Shown here: one piece after another, positions 1 through 8,548 of the stretch | Numbering within the stretch: the stretch's first letter is position 1 | How the letters are laid out: every line of letters starts with the position of its first letter | Assembly: GCA_025928215.1 (NCBI GenBank) | Contig: JAICJW010000029.1 | Location: 1-18,211 of the forward strand | Direction of reading: 5' to 3' | Source: Chloroflexia bacterium | GTDB lineage: Bacteria > Chloroflexota > Chloroflexia > Thermomicrobiales > JALYUS01 | Length of the DNA: 18,211 bases | Translations under genes and position numbers: made by a program | The notes under the pieces: generated by a model | The model's input: the letters and a program-made list of their open reading frames with translations, nothing else | Databases searched by the model: none | Told to the model about the DNA's origin: nothing

Positions 1-1193
1 AGGTAGACGTGCGCCTCGACGTGGCCCATGCGGCCGCGGAAGTTGCGATTGGTGGTGGAGACGATCACGTCCTGCTCGTCGGCGACGCCCATGTAGCCGC
101 CGAGGCAGGGGCCGCAGGTCGCCGTGCTGAAGACCGCGCCCGCCGCCGCGAATTGCTCCGCCAGTCCCTCGTGCATCGCCTGGATGTAGACATCCTGTGA
201 GCCGGGGATGACGATGCAGCGCACGTCGTCGCTGATCCGGTTCTCGCCGAGCACTTTCGCGGCCAGCCGGAGATCGGAAATCCGCCCGTTCGTGCAGGAG
301 CCGATCACGACCTGGTTGATCTTTGTCCCCGCCATCTGGCTGAGCGGGAAGACATTGGCGGGCGAATAGGGCGCGGCGATCTGCGGCTCCATGTTCGAGA
401 CATCGAACTCGATGGTGCGCGCGTAGGTCGCGCCTTCATCCGCGACAACCGGCTCGTAGGGGACGTTCGTGCGGCTGGCGAGGTAGTCGCGCGTGATCTC
501 ATCGAAGGGGAGGATGCCGTTCTTGCCGCCCGCCTCAATCGTCATGTTCGTGATCGTCAGGCGGCCCTCCATCGGCAGATCGTGGATCGCGGAGCCGGTG
601 AACTCGATCGCCATGTACCGCGCGCCATCGTCGCCGATCTCGCCAATCGTCCGCAGCACGAGGTCCTTGCCGCCGACATATTCCGGCAACCGCCCGTTGT
701 AGACGACCTTGATCGTCTCCGGCACCTTTAACCACGTCATCCCCGTCGCCATCGCGGCGGCAATGTCCGTGGACCCCATGCCGGAGGAGAAGCAGTTCAA
801 GGCGCCATACGTGCAGGTGTGGGAATCCGCACCGATGATCAGATCACCGGGGCGGCAGAAGCCTTTGTCCGGAAGGATGACGTGCTCGATGCCGCCCCGC
901 CCGATCTCGAAGTAGACGCATCCCTCTTCTTTGGCGAAGGTGCGCATGATCTCGCAGTTCCGCGCCGCGAAGAGGTCCTTCGCGGGGGCGAAGTGCGACG
1001 GCACCATCACCACCTTCTTCGGGTCGAAGGTATGCGCGAGGCCCGTCTTCTTGAATTCGCGGATCGCGATGGGCGCCGTCACGTCATTCGCCATCACGAG
1101 GTCCACGCTCACATCCACGAGATCACCCGCCGCCACGCTCGGCATCCCGGCGTGGCGCGCAATAATCTTCTCCGTCATCGTCATTGCTCTCAT
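1..1193 (-). CDS. leuC: 3-isopropylmalate dehydratase large subunit (LeuC), 3' end cut by window
   Basis: LeuC with LeuD isomerises 2-isopropylmalate to 3-isopropylmalate in leucine biosynthesis, using a [4Fe-4S] cluster in the cytoplasm. I translated the minus strand by hand: 397 codons are present and the frame stays open past the window edge. The iron-sulfur ligands are visible as GSCTNGR (Cys300) and TCGPCLGG (Cys360 and Cys363), the spacing seen in the roughly 420-residue LeuC/homoaconitase type. Other family landmarks are GADSHTCTYG and STTNRNFRGRMG close to the missing C terminus, so only about 20-25 residues are lost. The start is ATG 1193, with GGAGGG ending about 10 bases upstream; ATG at 1184 and 1178 are in-frame alternatives. 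It follows leuA in the same direction, 172 bases downstream, with a large inverted repeat in the gap. leuD and leuB may lie beyond the window. Confidence 0.96.
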   Translation of the reverse strand, partial: MRAMTMTEKIIARHAGMPSVAAGDLVDVSVDLVMANDVTAPIAIREFKKTGLAHTFDPKKVVMVPSHFAPAKDLFAARNCEIMRTFAKEEGCVYFEIGRGGIEHVILPDKGFCRPGDLIIGADSHTCTYGALNCFSSGMGSTDIAAAMATGMTWLKVPETIKVVYNGRLPEYVGGKDLVLRTIGEIGDDGARYMAIEFTGSAIHDLPMEGRLTITNMTIEAGGKNGILPFDEITRDYLASRTNVPYEPVVADEGATYARTIEFDVSNMEPQIAAPYSPANVFPLSQMAGTKINQVVIGSCTNGRISDLRLAAKVLGENRISDDVRCIVIPGSQDVYIQAMHEGLAEQFAAAGAVFSTATCGPCLGGYMGVADEQDVIVSTTNRNFRGRMGHVEAHVY

Positions 1194-1236
1194 AAGAATC
1201 TCACCCTCCATCGAAAGCAGGTAAACGGAAAACAAT

Positions 1237-1358
1237 TGAACCGCAGAGACGCAGAGGACGCAGAGATAAGAAGAGAAAGAAAGAGAAGAAGCGCATTTCT
1301 TTCATTCTATTCTTATCGTCCTTTTTCCTCTCTGCGTCCTCTGCGTCTCTGCGGTTCA
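1237..1358. repeat. Long inverted repeat of CAGAG type between leuA and leuC
   Basis: Two arms, 1237-1266 and 1329-1358, are perfect 30-base reverse complements, separated by a purine-rich then pyrimidine-rich spacer that can partly pair as well. Each arm has an internal period of about 9 bases with CAGAG recurring (CGCAGAGACG then CAGAGGACG then CAGAGA). In leu mRNA this would fold into a very stable hairpin between the leuA stop and the leuC ribosome-binding site. No U-run follows, so it does not look like a classic terminator. A degenerate copy is at 13240-13332. Similar CAGAG inverted repeats are, from general knowledge, scattered through many environmental bacterial genomes and often give spurious protein calls. 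Confidence 0.93.
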
Positions 1359-1365
1359 TACCCGA

Positions 1366-2960
<1,595 letters not shown>

Positions 2961-2961
<1 letters not shown>

Positions 2962-3125
2962 GTGTGGCATCCTTCCCGGTGGCTTAAGTGTTCATCAACC
3001 TGTGATCGCTTAAGAGCGGCCCGTACCCGGGCCTCGTAAGGTCGCGGCGAAGGAGAACACTGCATCGCGATACCAACATCACTATTGTACTCCTCCTTTC
3101 CGCATCACCGACCGGATGCCACACA
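2961..3125 (-). promoter_or_regulatory. Possible leuA ribosome-site sequestering helix enclosing the leader ORF
   Basis: On the transcript, bases 3125-3114 (UGUGUGGCAUCC) are perfectly complementary to bases 2972-2961 (GGAUGCCACACA), which run from the end of the leuA ribosome site to the A of its start codon. A further GGUG/CACC pairing (3109-3106 with 2981-2978) extends the helix across an internal loop. The 5' arm begins at the end of the T-box terminator U-run, so it exists only on read-through transcripts. The loop holds the Leu-rich ORF, and a ribosome finishing that ORF would sit against the 3' arm. I infer translational coupling or attenuation; it is not demonstrated. Confidence 0.5.
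2984..3082 (-). CDS. Putative leucine-rich leader peptide upstream of leuA
   Basis: This is a 32-residue ORF between the T-box terminator and leuA. A strong ribosome site (AAAGGAGGA, 3091-3099) lies 8 bases before GTG 3082; ATG 3079 is the next in-frame start. Seven of its roughly 32 codons are Leu, including tandem pairs (CTC CTT and CTC TTA), and TTA is expected to be rare in such GC-rich DNA. It ends in TAA 12 bases before the 3' arm of a helix that would mask the leuA start. That fits a regulatory leader peptide, in the manner of the leucine attenuation peptides of enteric bacteria, though no homologue is recognised. It could be a chance ORF; the ribosome site and Leu content are the evidence for it. 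Confidence 0.5.
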   Translation of the reverse strand: MMLVSRCSVLLRRDLTRPGYGPLLSDHRLMNT

Positions 3126-3361
3126 AAAAACCCGCCCCAACAAAAGGGACGGGCAGAAGAGGCTGCTCGTGGTACCACCCTCGTTGCCGCGCGTTGCGCA
3201 CGGCCACTCGATTGACGCGATAACGGGCGTACCCGGTGGCGGCTACTGTCATTCACCGTCACGGCTCAGGGGCGAGATTCCGCGCATTCCGCCGCCAGGC
3301 TTCCACCACTCCCCGGCTCGCTACGGCGTTGGGCGTGCGTACTGCTCCCCGTCACTGCCAG
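3124..3361 (-). promoter_or_regulatory. T-box leader, leucine-type (transcriptional)
   Basis: Read on the minus strand, the region carries the diagnostic T-box core AGGGTGGTACCACG (3181-3168) that pairs with the tRNA acceptor end. It is followed directly by an intrinsic terminator. Upstream is a Stem I-like region with an AGTA loop-E element (3343-3340) and GGAA-U-CUC-G on the opposite side. The likely specifier is CUC (3276-3274), a Leu codon followed by a purine. T-boxes sense uncharged tRNA and block termination under amino-acid shortage. Position upstream of leuA agrees with a Leu specifier. The class call is firm; the exact specifier frame is inferred from the local motif rather than a full fold. 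Confidence 0.92.
3125..3153 (-). terminator. Intrinsic terminator of the leuA T-box
   Basis: On the minus strand, CCCGUCCC (3153-3146) pairs with GGGGCGGG (3138-3131) across a 7-base loop, followed by six U residues (3130-3125). This is the regulated terminator that competes with the T-box antiterminator just upstream. Confidence 0.93.
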
Positions 3362-3366
3362 CGGAC

Positions 3367-3395
3367 AGCCTAGCAGCGTTCCGGCATGGTGTCAA
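3367..3395 (-). promoter_or_regulatory. Sigma70-type promoter of the leu operon
   Basis: Minus strand -35 TTGACA (3395-3390), 17-base spacer, -10 TAGGCT (3372-3367). This places transcription start near 3360, just before the T-box Stem I. A perfect -35 and ideal spacing compensate for the weak -10. Confidence 0.8.
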
Positions 3396-3550
3396 ATTGC
3401 GCCGATTCCGTTTTCGGCTTGCCCCCTATGCATTGTTTCTTTCTTACGGGCAGCGTCAGATGAGATGGCGATGCGCCAACTTGACAGAATGTGTATGATA
3501 GGGCCATCTTCCGCACAGGAACGCATGATGCGCTTCGAGGGGGAATCGCC

Positions 3551-4915
3551 ATGAACGATCATCGCCGCCGGCGCGCGAACCGCTGGCTGGGCATTGGCAC
3601 ATCAGTCATTATTCTCGGCTTGATTACCGTCGCGATCGGTCTCCAGTCGGCACGGGTGCGGGGTCATATCCCGTATTTGAATCGCCCCGTCCCGACGGCG
3701 ACCCCGGCGGGCGTTGTCCTCTCGCTCGGGCAGCAACCGGCGGCACCCGTTGTGGAGAGCGCGGCTGTCGCCGCATCGCCGACACCCGAACCGTCTGCGA
3801 CCGTCGCCCCCACGCCTGCCCCGTCCGCTCCGACCGCCACAACCGCGCCGACGGTCGTTGCTCAGGCAGCCGCCTCGCCCACCGGCGCGGTGCTCCCGAC
3901 CGTGACACCGGCCCCGACCGCGATTCGCGCCCCCGCGACTGTTGCGCCGACGGCGAAACCGGAGCAGATCGCCTCCGCGACCTTCCTCGAACCGATGTCT
4001 CACTGGTTTCAGGGATGGAATCAATGTGCCGAGGAATCCATCGCGATGTCGCTCTCCTATTTCGGCAGCAAACTGGACCCGAACACCGTCACCGCCTATC
4101 TGCGCCCCAATAACGGCGTCAAGGGGAGCAAGAACGTCGAGTCGAACCGGATCGTGGAGTATCTGCACAGCCAGGGGATGCATGCGGACGCCTATCATGG
4201 CGGCACGGTGGATCGCGTCAAGCGGCTCGTCGCGGTCGGCGTCCCGGTGATCGTCGGGCAGTGGCAGAATCGTACCGATCACGCCGGGATCGGCCACTGG
4301 CGCGTCGTGCGCGGCTACGACAACGCGAAGGGCGTCTTCCTCATCAATGATTCGATGGAGGGAGCGGCGGTGCCGATCTCGTACGCCGAATTCGACGATC
4401 TCTGGCCGGTGTACGATTACGTCTATATCCCCGTCTGGAACGACCGGCTCGCGCCGAATGTGCAGAAGGTGATGGGCGATGAGATGAACCTCACCGTCAA
4501 CGTCGCGCAGAACATCACCTATGTACAGAATCGCATCGAGCAGCAGCCGACGAACGCCGAACTCTTCTTCGCCCTCGGCGGCGCGTACTTCCAGGCCGGG
4601 GAGTTCCAGAAGGCGGTGGACGCGTACCACAAGGCGCAGAGCATGGGCTTGATCCAGAAATACCCCTGGACGCTCTGGTATCAATCATGGCCCGTCACGG
4701 CGATGGTCAATCTCGGCATGAATAACGAAGCATTGCAGGTATCGCAAGAGAATATCCACTCGGCGGGCGTCTACGCGATCATGCACTACGAGCGCGGCAT
4801 CATTTACGAGAAGCAGGGTGACACCGCGACCGCCAAACGCGAATATCAGATGGCCCTCGTGGACGACAAGAACTATAAAGAGCCGCAGGCCGCCCTCGCC
4901 CGTCTCGGGGGATGA
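3551..4915 (+). CDS. Membrane-anchored C39-like peptidase domain protein with C-terminal TPRs
   Basis: 454 residues. A basic N terminus is followed by one hydrophobic segment (about 12-31), which should anchor or export the protein. Then comes a long Ala/Pro/Thr linker (about 45-150), a peptidase C39-like domain (about 150-300) and at least two TPR-like helical hairpins (about 335-366 and 411-453). In the C39 domain I see Gln158-Cys159 (NQCAEES), His249 (GIGHWRVV) and Asp267 (LINDSM), which fit the oxyanion Gln and the Cys-His-Asp triad of papain-fold C39 enzymes. Known C39 members cleave leader peptides, but stand-alone surface forms have unknown substrates. The start ATG 3551 has GAGGGGG 7 bases upstream; the frame is open further 5' but that would bury the signal-anchor. 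It is probably monocistronic and divergent from the leu operon. Confidence 0.85.
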   Translation: MNDHRRRRANRWLGIGTSVIILGLITVAIGLQSARVRGHIPYLNRPVPTATPAGVVLSLGQQPAAPVVESAAVAASPTPEPSATVAPTPAPSAPTATTAPTVVAQAAASPTGAVLPTVTPAPTAIRAPATVAPTAKPEQIASATFLEPMSHWFQGWNQCAEESIAMSLSYFGSKLDPNTVTAYLRPNNGVKGSKNVESNRIVEYLHSQGMHADAYHGGTVDRVKRLVAVGVPVIVGQWQNRTDHAGIGHWRVVRGYDNAKGVFLINDSMEGAAVPISYAEFDDLWPVYDYVYIPVWNDRLAPNVQKVMGDEMNLTVNVAQNITYVQNRIEQQPTNAELFFALGGAYFQAGEFQKAVDAYHKAQSMGLIQKYPWTLWYQSWPVTAMVNLGMNNEALQVSQENIHSAGVYAIMHYERGIIYEKQGDTATAKREYQMALVDDKNYKEPQAALARLGG

Positions 4916-4965
4916 AGGTCGAAGGTCGGAGTAGGGAGTTTCTTGGAACTCCGAACCTCACTTCG

Positions 4966-4974
4966 TGCTATGCT
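4966..4974 (+). promoter_or_regulatory. Extended -10 promoter of the methyltransferase gene
   Basis: TGCTATGCT is an extended -10 element (TGn plus TATGCT), about 35 bases before the ATG at 5010. A possible TTGGAA sits 20 bases upstream, too far for a normal -35, as is tolerated with extended -10 promoters. Confidence 0.45.
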
Positions 4975-5009
4975 CTCCGCACGAATCGTCTTATCGAGGG
5001 GAGCGAGCG

Positions 5010-5801
5010 ATGACGGAGCAGCAGAACGCGGCGATCAAGGACCGGGTGAAGGCGCAGTTCGCGGCGACGGCGGCGCGCTATGTCGTCAGCCAGGGGCACG
5101 CGAGCGGCGATGATCTCGCCCGCCTCGTCGCCCTCGCCGCGCCAACCGAGGACGATATCGCCCTCGACATCGCCACGGGCGGCGGGCATACCGCGCTCGC
5201 CGTGGCGAAGACGGCGGGAACGGTCGTCGCCTCCGATTTCACCCAGAAGATGCTGCTGACGGCGCGGGAGTTCATCTCCTCTAAGGGCATGGCCAACGTC
5301 ATCTACGCGCTCGCGGACGCGGAGGACCTGCCCTTCGCGGATCATTCCTTCAGCCTCGTCACGACGCGCATCGCGCCGCACCACTTCCCCGATACGCGCT
5401 CCTTCGTGCATGAGGTCGCGCGGGTTCTCGAACCGGGCGGGCGGTTTCTCCTCGAAGACAGCGTCGTGCCGGAGGGGGAGGCGGGCGACCTTCTCAATCA
5501 TATCGAGAAATTGCGCGACGGCTCGCATGTCCGCTCCGCGACCGAGGCGGAATGGCTCGCGCTCCTTGCCGGTGCCGAATTCGAGGTCGTCAGCGTCGAG
5601 GTGTACCGCAAGGAGCACGAACTGGAGCAGTGGATTGGCCGCGCGAACGCGAACGCCGACGAAGTGCGCAGCGCCTGGGCGAATGCCGCCCCCGCCACGA
5701 AGGAATGCTACGATCTCAAATACAACGCGGACGGCTCGGTCTATTCGTATAGCGACGACAAGGCCGTTATCCTCGCCCGCAAGCCGCTCTCGACGTATTA
5801 G
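5010..5801 (+). CDS. Class I SAM-dependent methyltransferase (UbiE/Methyltransf_11-like)
   Basis: 263 residues. The Rossmann SAM-binding motif I is ALDIATGGGHTALAVA (about residues 51-66), with the acidic end of strand 2 in VVASDFTQKML, motif II-like ALADAEDLPFADHSFSLVTTRIAPHHF, and post-motif ARVLEPGGRFLLEDSVVP. This is the pattern of the UbiE/COQ5-like methyltransferases, which include menaquinone and small-molecule enzymes; the substrate cannot be told from sequence. The start ATG 5010 has GAGGGGAG upstream, and the longer in-frame extension lacks domain content. A separate promoter precedes it and a hairpin follows it, so it is probably its own transcript, though the next gene is only 67 bases downstream and could be co-transcribed. 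Confidence 0.88.
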   Translation: MTEQQNAAIKDRVKAQFAATAARYVVSQGHASGDDLARLVALAAPTEDDIALDIATGGGHTALAVAKTAGTVVASDFTQKMLLTAREFISSKGMANVIYALADAEDLPFADHSFSLVTTRIAPHHFPDTRSFVHEVARVLEPGGRFLLEDSVVPEGEAGDLLNHIEKLRDGSHVRSATEAEWLALLAGAEFEVVSVEVYRKEHELEQWIGRANANADEVRSAWANAAPATKECYDLKYNADGSVYSYSDDKAVILARKPLSTY

Positions 5802-5819
5802 GAAATGCCTGATGGGATG

Positions 5820-5836
5820 GGCTTCAGCATGAAGCC
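5820..5836. repeat. Short hairpin (GGCTTCA/TGAAGCC) after the methyltransferase
   Basis: A perfect 7-base stem with a GCA loop lies in the 67-base gap before the LLM oxidoreductase. No U-run follows, so terminator function is doubtful. The GGCTTC...GAAGCC core recurs in the longer hairpin at 15431-15484. Confidence 0.6.
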
Positions 5837-5868
5837 CGCCCCACCAGGAGAATGATCGGGGAGGACGC

Positions 5869-6735
5869 ATGCGTATCGGAGTGACGTTTCCACAGAATGA
5901 GATCACGGCAGATCCGGTTGCCGTACGCGATTACGCGCAGGCGGCGGAGGGATTAGGCTACACCCATCTGCTCGCCTACGATCATGTCGTCGGCGCGGAC
6001 ATCACGAACCGGCCGGATTGGCGCGGGCCGTATACGACCGCGAGTCTCTTCCACGAGCCGTTCGTTCTCTTTGGCTACCTCGCGGGGCTGACGACGCGCC
6101 TGGAGTTCGTGCCGGGTGTCATCATCCTACCGCAGCGGCAGACCGTGCTCGTCGCCAAGCAGGCGGCGGAAGTGGATGTGCTGACGGGCGGGCAGTTCCG
6201 GCTCGGCATCGGCATCGGCTGGAACGAGGTGGAGTACGAGGCGCTGAATGAGGAGTTCCGCAATCGCGGCAAGCGGAGCGAGGAGCAGATCGCCGTCCTT
6301 CGCGCGCTCTTCACGGACGAGGTCGTCACCTTCCATGGCAAATGGCACCATATCGAGGCGGCGGGCCTTAACCCGATGCCGGTGCAGCGCCCGATCCCGA
6401 TCTGGATTGGCGGCAGTTCCGAGGCGACGCTGAAGCGTGTCGGCGAGATGGGCGATGGTTGGTTCCCGCAGCGCCCGCCGGATGAGACGGCGCGCGAGAT
6501 GGTCGAGAAGACACGGGAGTACGCGCGGGCCGCCGGGCGCGATCCGGCCGCTATCGGCTATGAAGCGCGCGTCAGTATCGCTGGGACGACGCCGGACGAG
6601 TGGGCGCGGCAGGTCGAGGGCTGGCGCGCGATTGGCGCGACGCACCTGACCGTCAATACGATGAAGGCCGGCCTGAACACGCCGCAGGAACATATTGACG
6701 CGATCCGTCGCTTCAAAGAGGCCGTCGGCGCATGA
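5869..6735 (+). CDS. LLM-class (luciferase-like) F420-type oxidoreductase
   Basis: 288 residues, the usual length for the short F420-dependent LLM subfamily. The TIM-barrel landmarks are MRIGVTFPQ at strand 1, GYTHLLAYDHVVG, the TTRLEFVPGVIILPQRQTVLVAKQAAEVDVLTGGQFRLGIGIGWN stretch typical of the family, and PIWIGGSSEATLKRVGEMGDGWFP near the phosphate-binding region. Such enzymes move hydride between reduced F420 (or FMN) and organic substrates; the cofactor is inferred from subfamily resemblance. ATG 5869 has GGGGAGGA 4-10 bases upstream. Its stop codon overlaps the start of the deacetylase gene (ATGA), so the two are translationally coupled in one operon with the PHP phosphatase. Confidence 0.9.
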   Translation: MRIGVTFPQNEITADPVAVRDYAQAAEGLGYTHLLAYDHVVGADITNRPDWRGPYTTASLFHEPFVLFGYLAGLTTRLEFVPGVIILPQRQTVLVAKQAAEVDVLTGGQFRLGIGIGWNEVEYEALNEEFRNRGKRSEEQIAVLRALFTDEVVTFHGKWHHIEAAGLNPMPVQRPIPIWIGGSSEATLKRVGEMGDGWFPQRPPDETAREMVEKTREYARAAGRDPAAIGYEARVSIAGTTPDEWARQVEGWRAIGATHLTVNTMKAGLNTPQEHIDAIRRFKEAVGA

Positions 6736-7445
6736 CGACGCCCGGCATTCTCTGCGTTTTCGCGCACCCGGACGATGAGTCGTTTGGTATGGGTGGCGCG
6801 CTCGCGGGGTACGCGATGCGCGGCACGCCGGTCGACCTGCTCTGCGCGACGCGGGGCGAGGCCGGGCAACTCGGCGATCCGCCCGTCACGACGCAGGAGC
6901 AACTCGGCGTGGTGCGCGAGGCGGCATTGCGTGATGCCGTGCGCGTCCTCGGCTTTCGCGATCTCTCTCTACTCGATCATCATGACGGCCAACTGTCTGA
7001 CGTGCCATACGAGACGCTGCTTGGTGAAGTGATGGACGTGATACGGCGCGTGCGCCCGACGACCGTCATCACGTTCGGCCCCTATGGCATCTACGGGCAC
7101 CCGGACCATATCCGCATCGCTGCGGTGACGCGTGACGCGTTTGCCCGGTTGCGGGATGCGCTCCCGGAACTGCAACGGCTCTATTACCCGGCTGTCCCCC
7201 GCCAGATCGCCGAAGCATCGGGCCGCGAGATTCCCGGCGTCGAAGGGACGCCGAACACAGAAATCGCTTCCCCTCCGGAGGCGCTTGCGGCGCAGATTGC
7301 CGCTCTCGCTTTCCATGCCGAGACACAACTGGACGCGCGCGGCATGCGCGAGCGGCTGATCGCGCAGCGGCCCACGGTCGCTTATCTCTATCGCGCGGAG
7401 CCGCCCCTTCCGGAAGGGGCGGTTGACCGGAGCCTGCTACCGTGA
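6732..7445 (+). CDS. PIG-L/LmbE family zinc deacetylase
   Basis: 237 residues. The zinc site motif AHPDDE is at residues 11-16 and the third ligand region GHPDH at about 122-126, with the family core TRGEAGQLG between them. PIG-L enzymes remove the acetyl group from N-acetylglucosaminyl conjugates; bacterial examples include MshB (mycothiol) and BshB (bacillithiol) and several antibiotic pathways. Without the partner thiol genes nearby the substrate is open. Start and stop overlap both neighbours by 4 bases (ATGA at 6732, GTGA at 7442), so it is the middle gene of a tight three-gene unit. It is intact and of normal length. Confidence 0.9.
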   Translation: MTTPGILCVFAHPDDESFGMGGALAGYAMRGTPVDLLCATRGEAGQLGDPPVTTQEQLGVVREAALRDAVRVLGFRDLSLLDHHDGQLSDVPYETLLGEVMDVIRRVRPTTVITFGPYGIYGHPDHIRIAAVTRDAFARLRDALPELQRLYYPAVPRQIAEASGREIPGVEGTPNTEIASPPEALAAQIAALAFHAETQLDARGMRERLIAQRPTVAYLYRAEPPLPEGAVDRSLLP

Positions 7446-8293
7446 GCCTGCGGACCAACTACCACACACACAGCCGCTACTGTGACGGCGAGGGCGAGAT
7501 TGTCGAGTACATCGAGGCGGCTATTGCGGCGGGGTTGGATTCGTACGGTGTCACCAGCCATGCGCCGGTGCCCGTGCCGATGCGCGACCCGTGGATGATG
7601 CGGCTCGATGACCTCCCCACGTACTGCGCGGAGGTGCGCCATTTGCGCGAGATATACCGCGACCGCCTGCCGATCTTCCTCGCTCTCGAACTCGATTACC
7701 TGCCCGGCATGGACGCCTTCTATCGCGCGCGGATCTTCCCGCACAATTTCGATTACTTCGTCGGCTCCGTCCATTTCGTCGGGGCGGATGAACAGGGCAT
7801 GCCGTGGGAGATAGACGAGAGCGCGGAGCGGTTCGCCGCCGGGCTGGAAGGCGGCTGGCAGGGCGATGTGCGCCGCGCCTTCGAGGCGTATTTCGCGTTG
7901 CAGCGGCAAATGGTCGGTACGCCCGGTGTTGAGATTGTCGGCCACATGGACAAGATGAAGATGTGGAATGGCGGCGACCGCTACTTCCGCGAGACGGATG
8001 GCTGGTACGTCGCGGCGATAGAGGAGACATTGCGTGCCTTCAAAGCGGGCGGTCTGATCGTCGAACTCAATACCTCCGGCCTCCGCAAAGCGATTGCCGC
8101 TCCCTTTCCCAGCCCGTGGGTGCTCGCCCGCTGCCGCGATCTGGACATCCCGATCACCGTCACGGCGGACACCCACATGCCCGCCGATGTCGCCGCCGGT
8201 TTCACCGAGGCGGCAACGATCCTGCGCGATCTCGGCATCACGCACGTCATCGCGCGCGACGGTGATCGCTGGATGCCGCGCCCGGTGGATTGA
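7442..8293 (+). CDS. hisJ: HisJ-type PHP-domain histidinol-phosphatase family protein
   Basis: 283 residues starting at GTG 7442, which overlaps the deacetylase stop. PHP metal-binding motifs are present in order: YHTHSRYCDG (His8, His10), VTSHAPVP (His40), ALELDYLPGM, YFVGSVHFV, VEIVGHMDKMKMW, IVELNTSGLRK and ITVTADTHMPADV. This is the HisJ family pattern; characterised members hydrolyse histidinol phosphate in histidine synthesis. No other his gene is in the window, and the tight linkage to an LLM oxidoreductase and a PIG-L deacetylase leaves room for another phosphoester substrate. Family assignment is firm, the reaction less so. Confidence 0.87.
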   Translation: MSLRTNYHTHSRYCDGEGEIVEYIEAAIAAGLDSYGVTSHAPVPVPMRDPWMMRLDDLPTYCAEVRHLREIYRDRLPIFLALELDYLPGMDAFYRARIFPHNFDYFVGSVHFVGADEQGMPWEIDESAERFAAGLEGGWQGDVRRAFEAYFALQRQMVGTPGVEIVGHMDKMKMWNGGDRYFRETDGWYVAAIEETLRAFKAGGLIVELNTSGLRKAIAAPFPSPWVLARCRDLDIPITVTADTHMPADVAAGFTEAATILRDLGITHVIARDGDRWMPRPVD

Positions 8294-8409
8294 AGTGCTT
8301 TGAGAGGAGATAGCCGAGATCAGTGGCCGGTCGGTGGGTTGTCGTCAGCGTCAATAACATCGTGCGACCTTTGCCAGTGCGGTATTCGAGGGGCAATCGG
8401 GAAGGGTGT

Positions 8410-8438
8410 TTGCCGCATATGCCCCCGATATGTATACC
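8410..8438 (+). promoter_or_regulatory. Candidate promoter of the protein kinase gene
   Basis: TTGCCG (8410-8415), 17-base spacer, TATACC (8433-8438), about 110 bases before the kinase start. It lies in the 255-base gap after hisJ, which otherwise shows only the hairpin at 8487-8503. Confidence 0.4.
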
Positions 8439-8486
8439 ATACCGGGCCGCTCACTTCCCCTGCCTGCCACGGCATCGAAAATGCAT

Positions 8487-8503
8487 CCCTCACGTGGTGA
8501 GGG
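8487..8503. repeat. Perfect 7-bp hairpin (CCCTCAC/GTGAGGG) upstream of the kinase gene
   Basis: CCCTCAC, a GTG loop, GTGAGGG. It lies downstream of the candidate promoter and 45 bases before the GTG start, so it would be in the 5' UTR or could be an operator. There is no U-run after it. Confidence 0.5.
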
Positions 8504-8548
8504 GCGTGATAAAGAGTGTGTATCGTTCGCCCCTCCAGGGCATGAGGC

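Noticed and set aside
3081..3090. TACAAT on the minus strand as a second leuA promoter
   Set aside because: No -35-like hexamer 16-18 bases upstream; the nearby AAAGGAGGA fits better as a ribosome site of the leader ORF.
3481..3499. TTGACA followed by TATGAT upstream of the C39 gene
   Set aside because: The spacer is only 7 bases, so they cannot be one promoter; TATGAT alone may still be a -10.
3602..4684. A 360-codon minus-strand frame opposite the C39/TPR gene
   Set aside because: Composition (Arg/Gly/Asp) and lack of motifs mark it as a shadow; the plus strand carries the recognisable peptidase and TPR protein.
4968..5906. A 312-codon minus-strand frame opposite the methyltransferase
   Set aside because: Antisense shadow; the plus strand has clear SAM-binding motifs.
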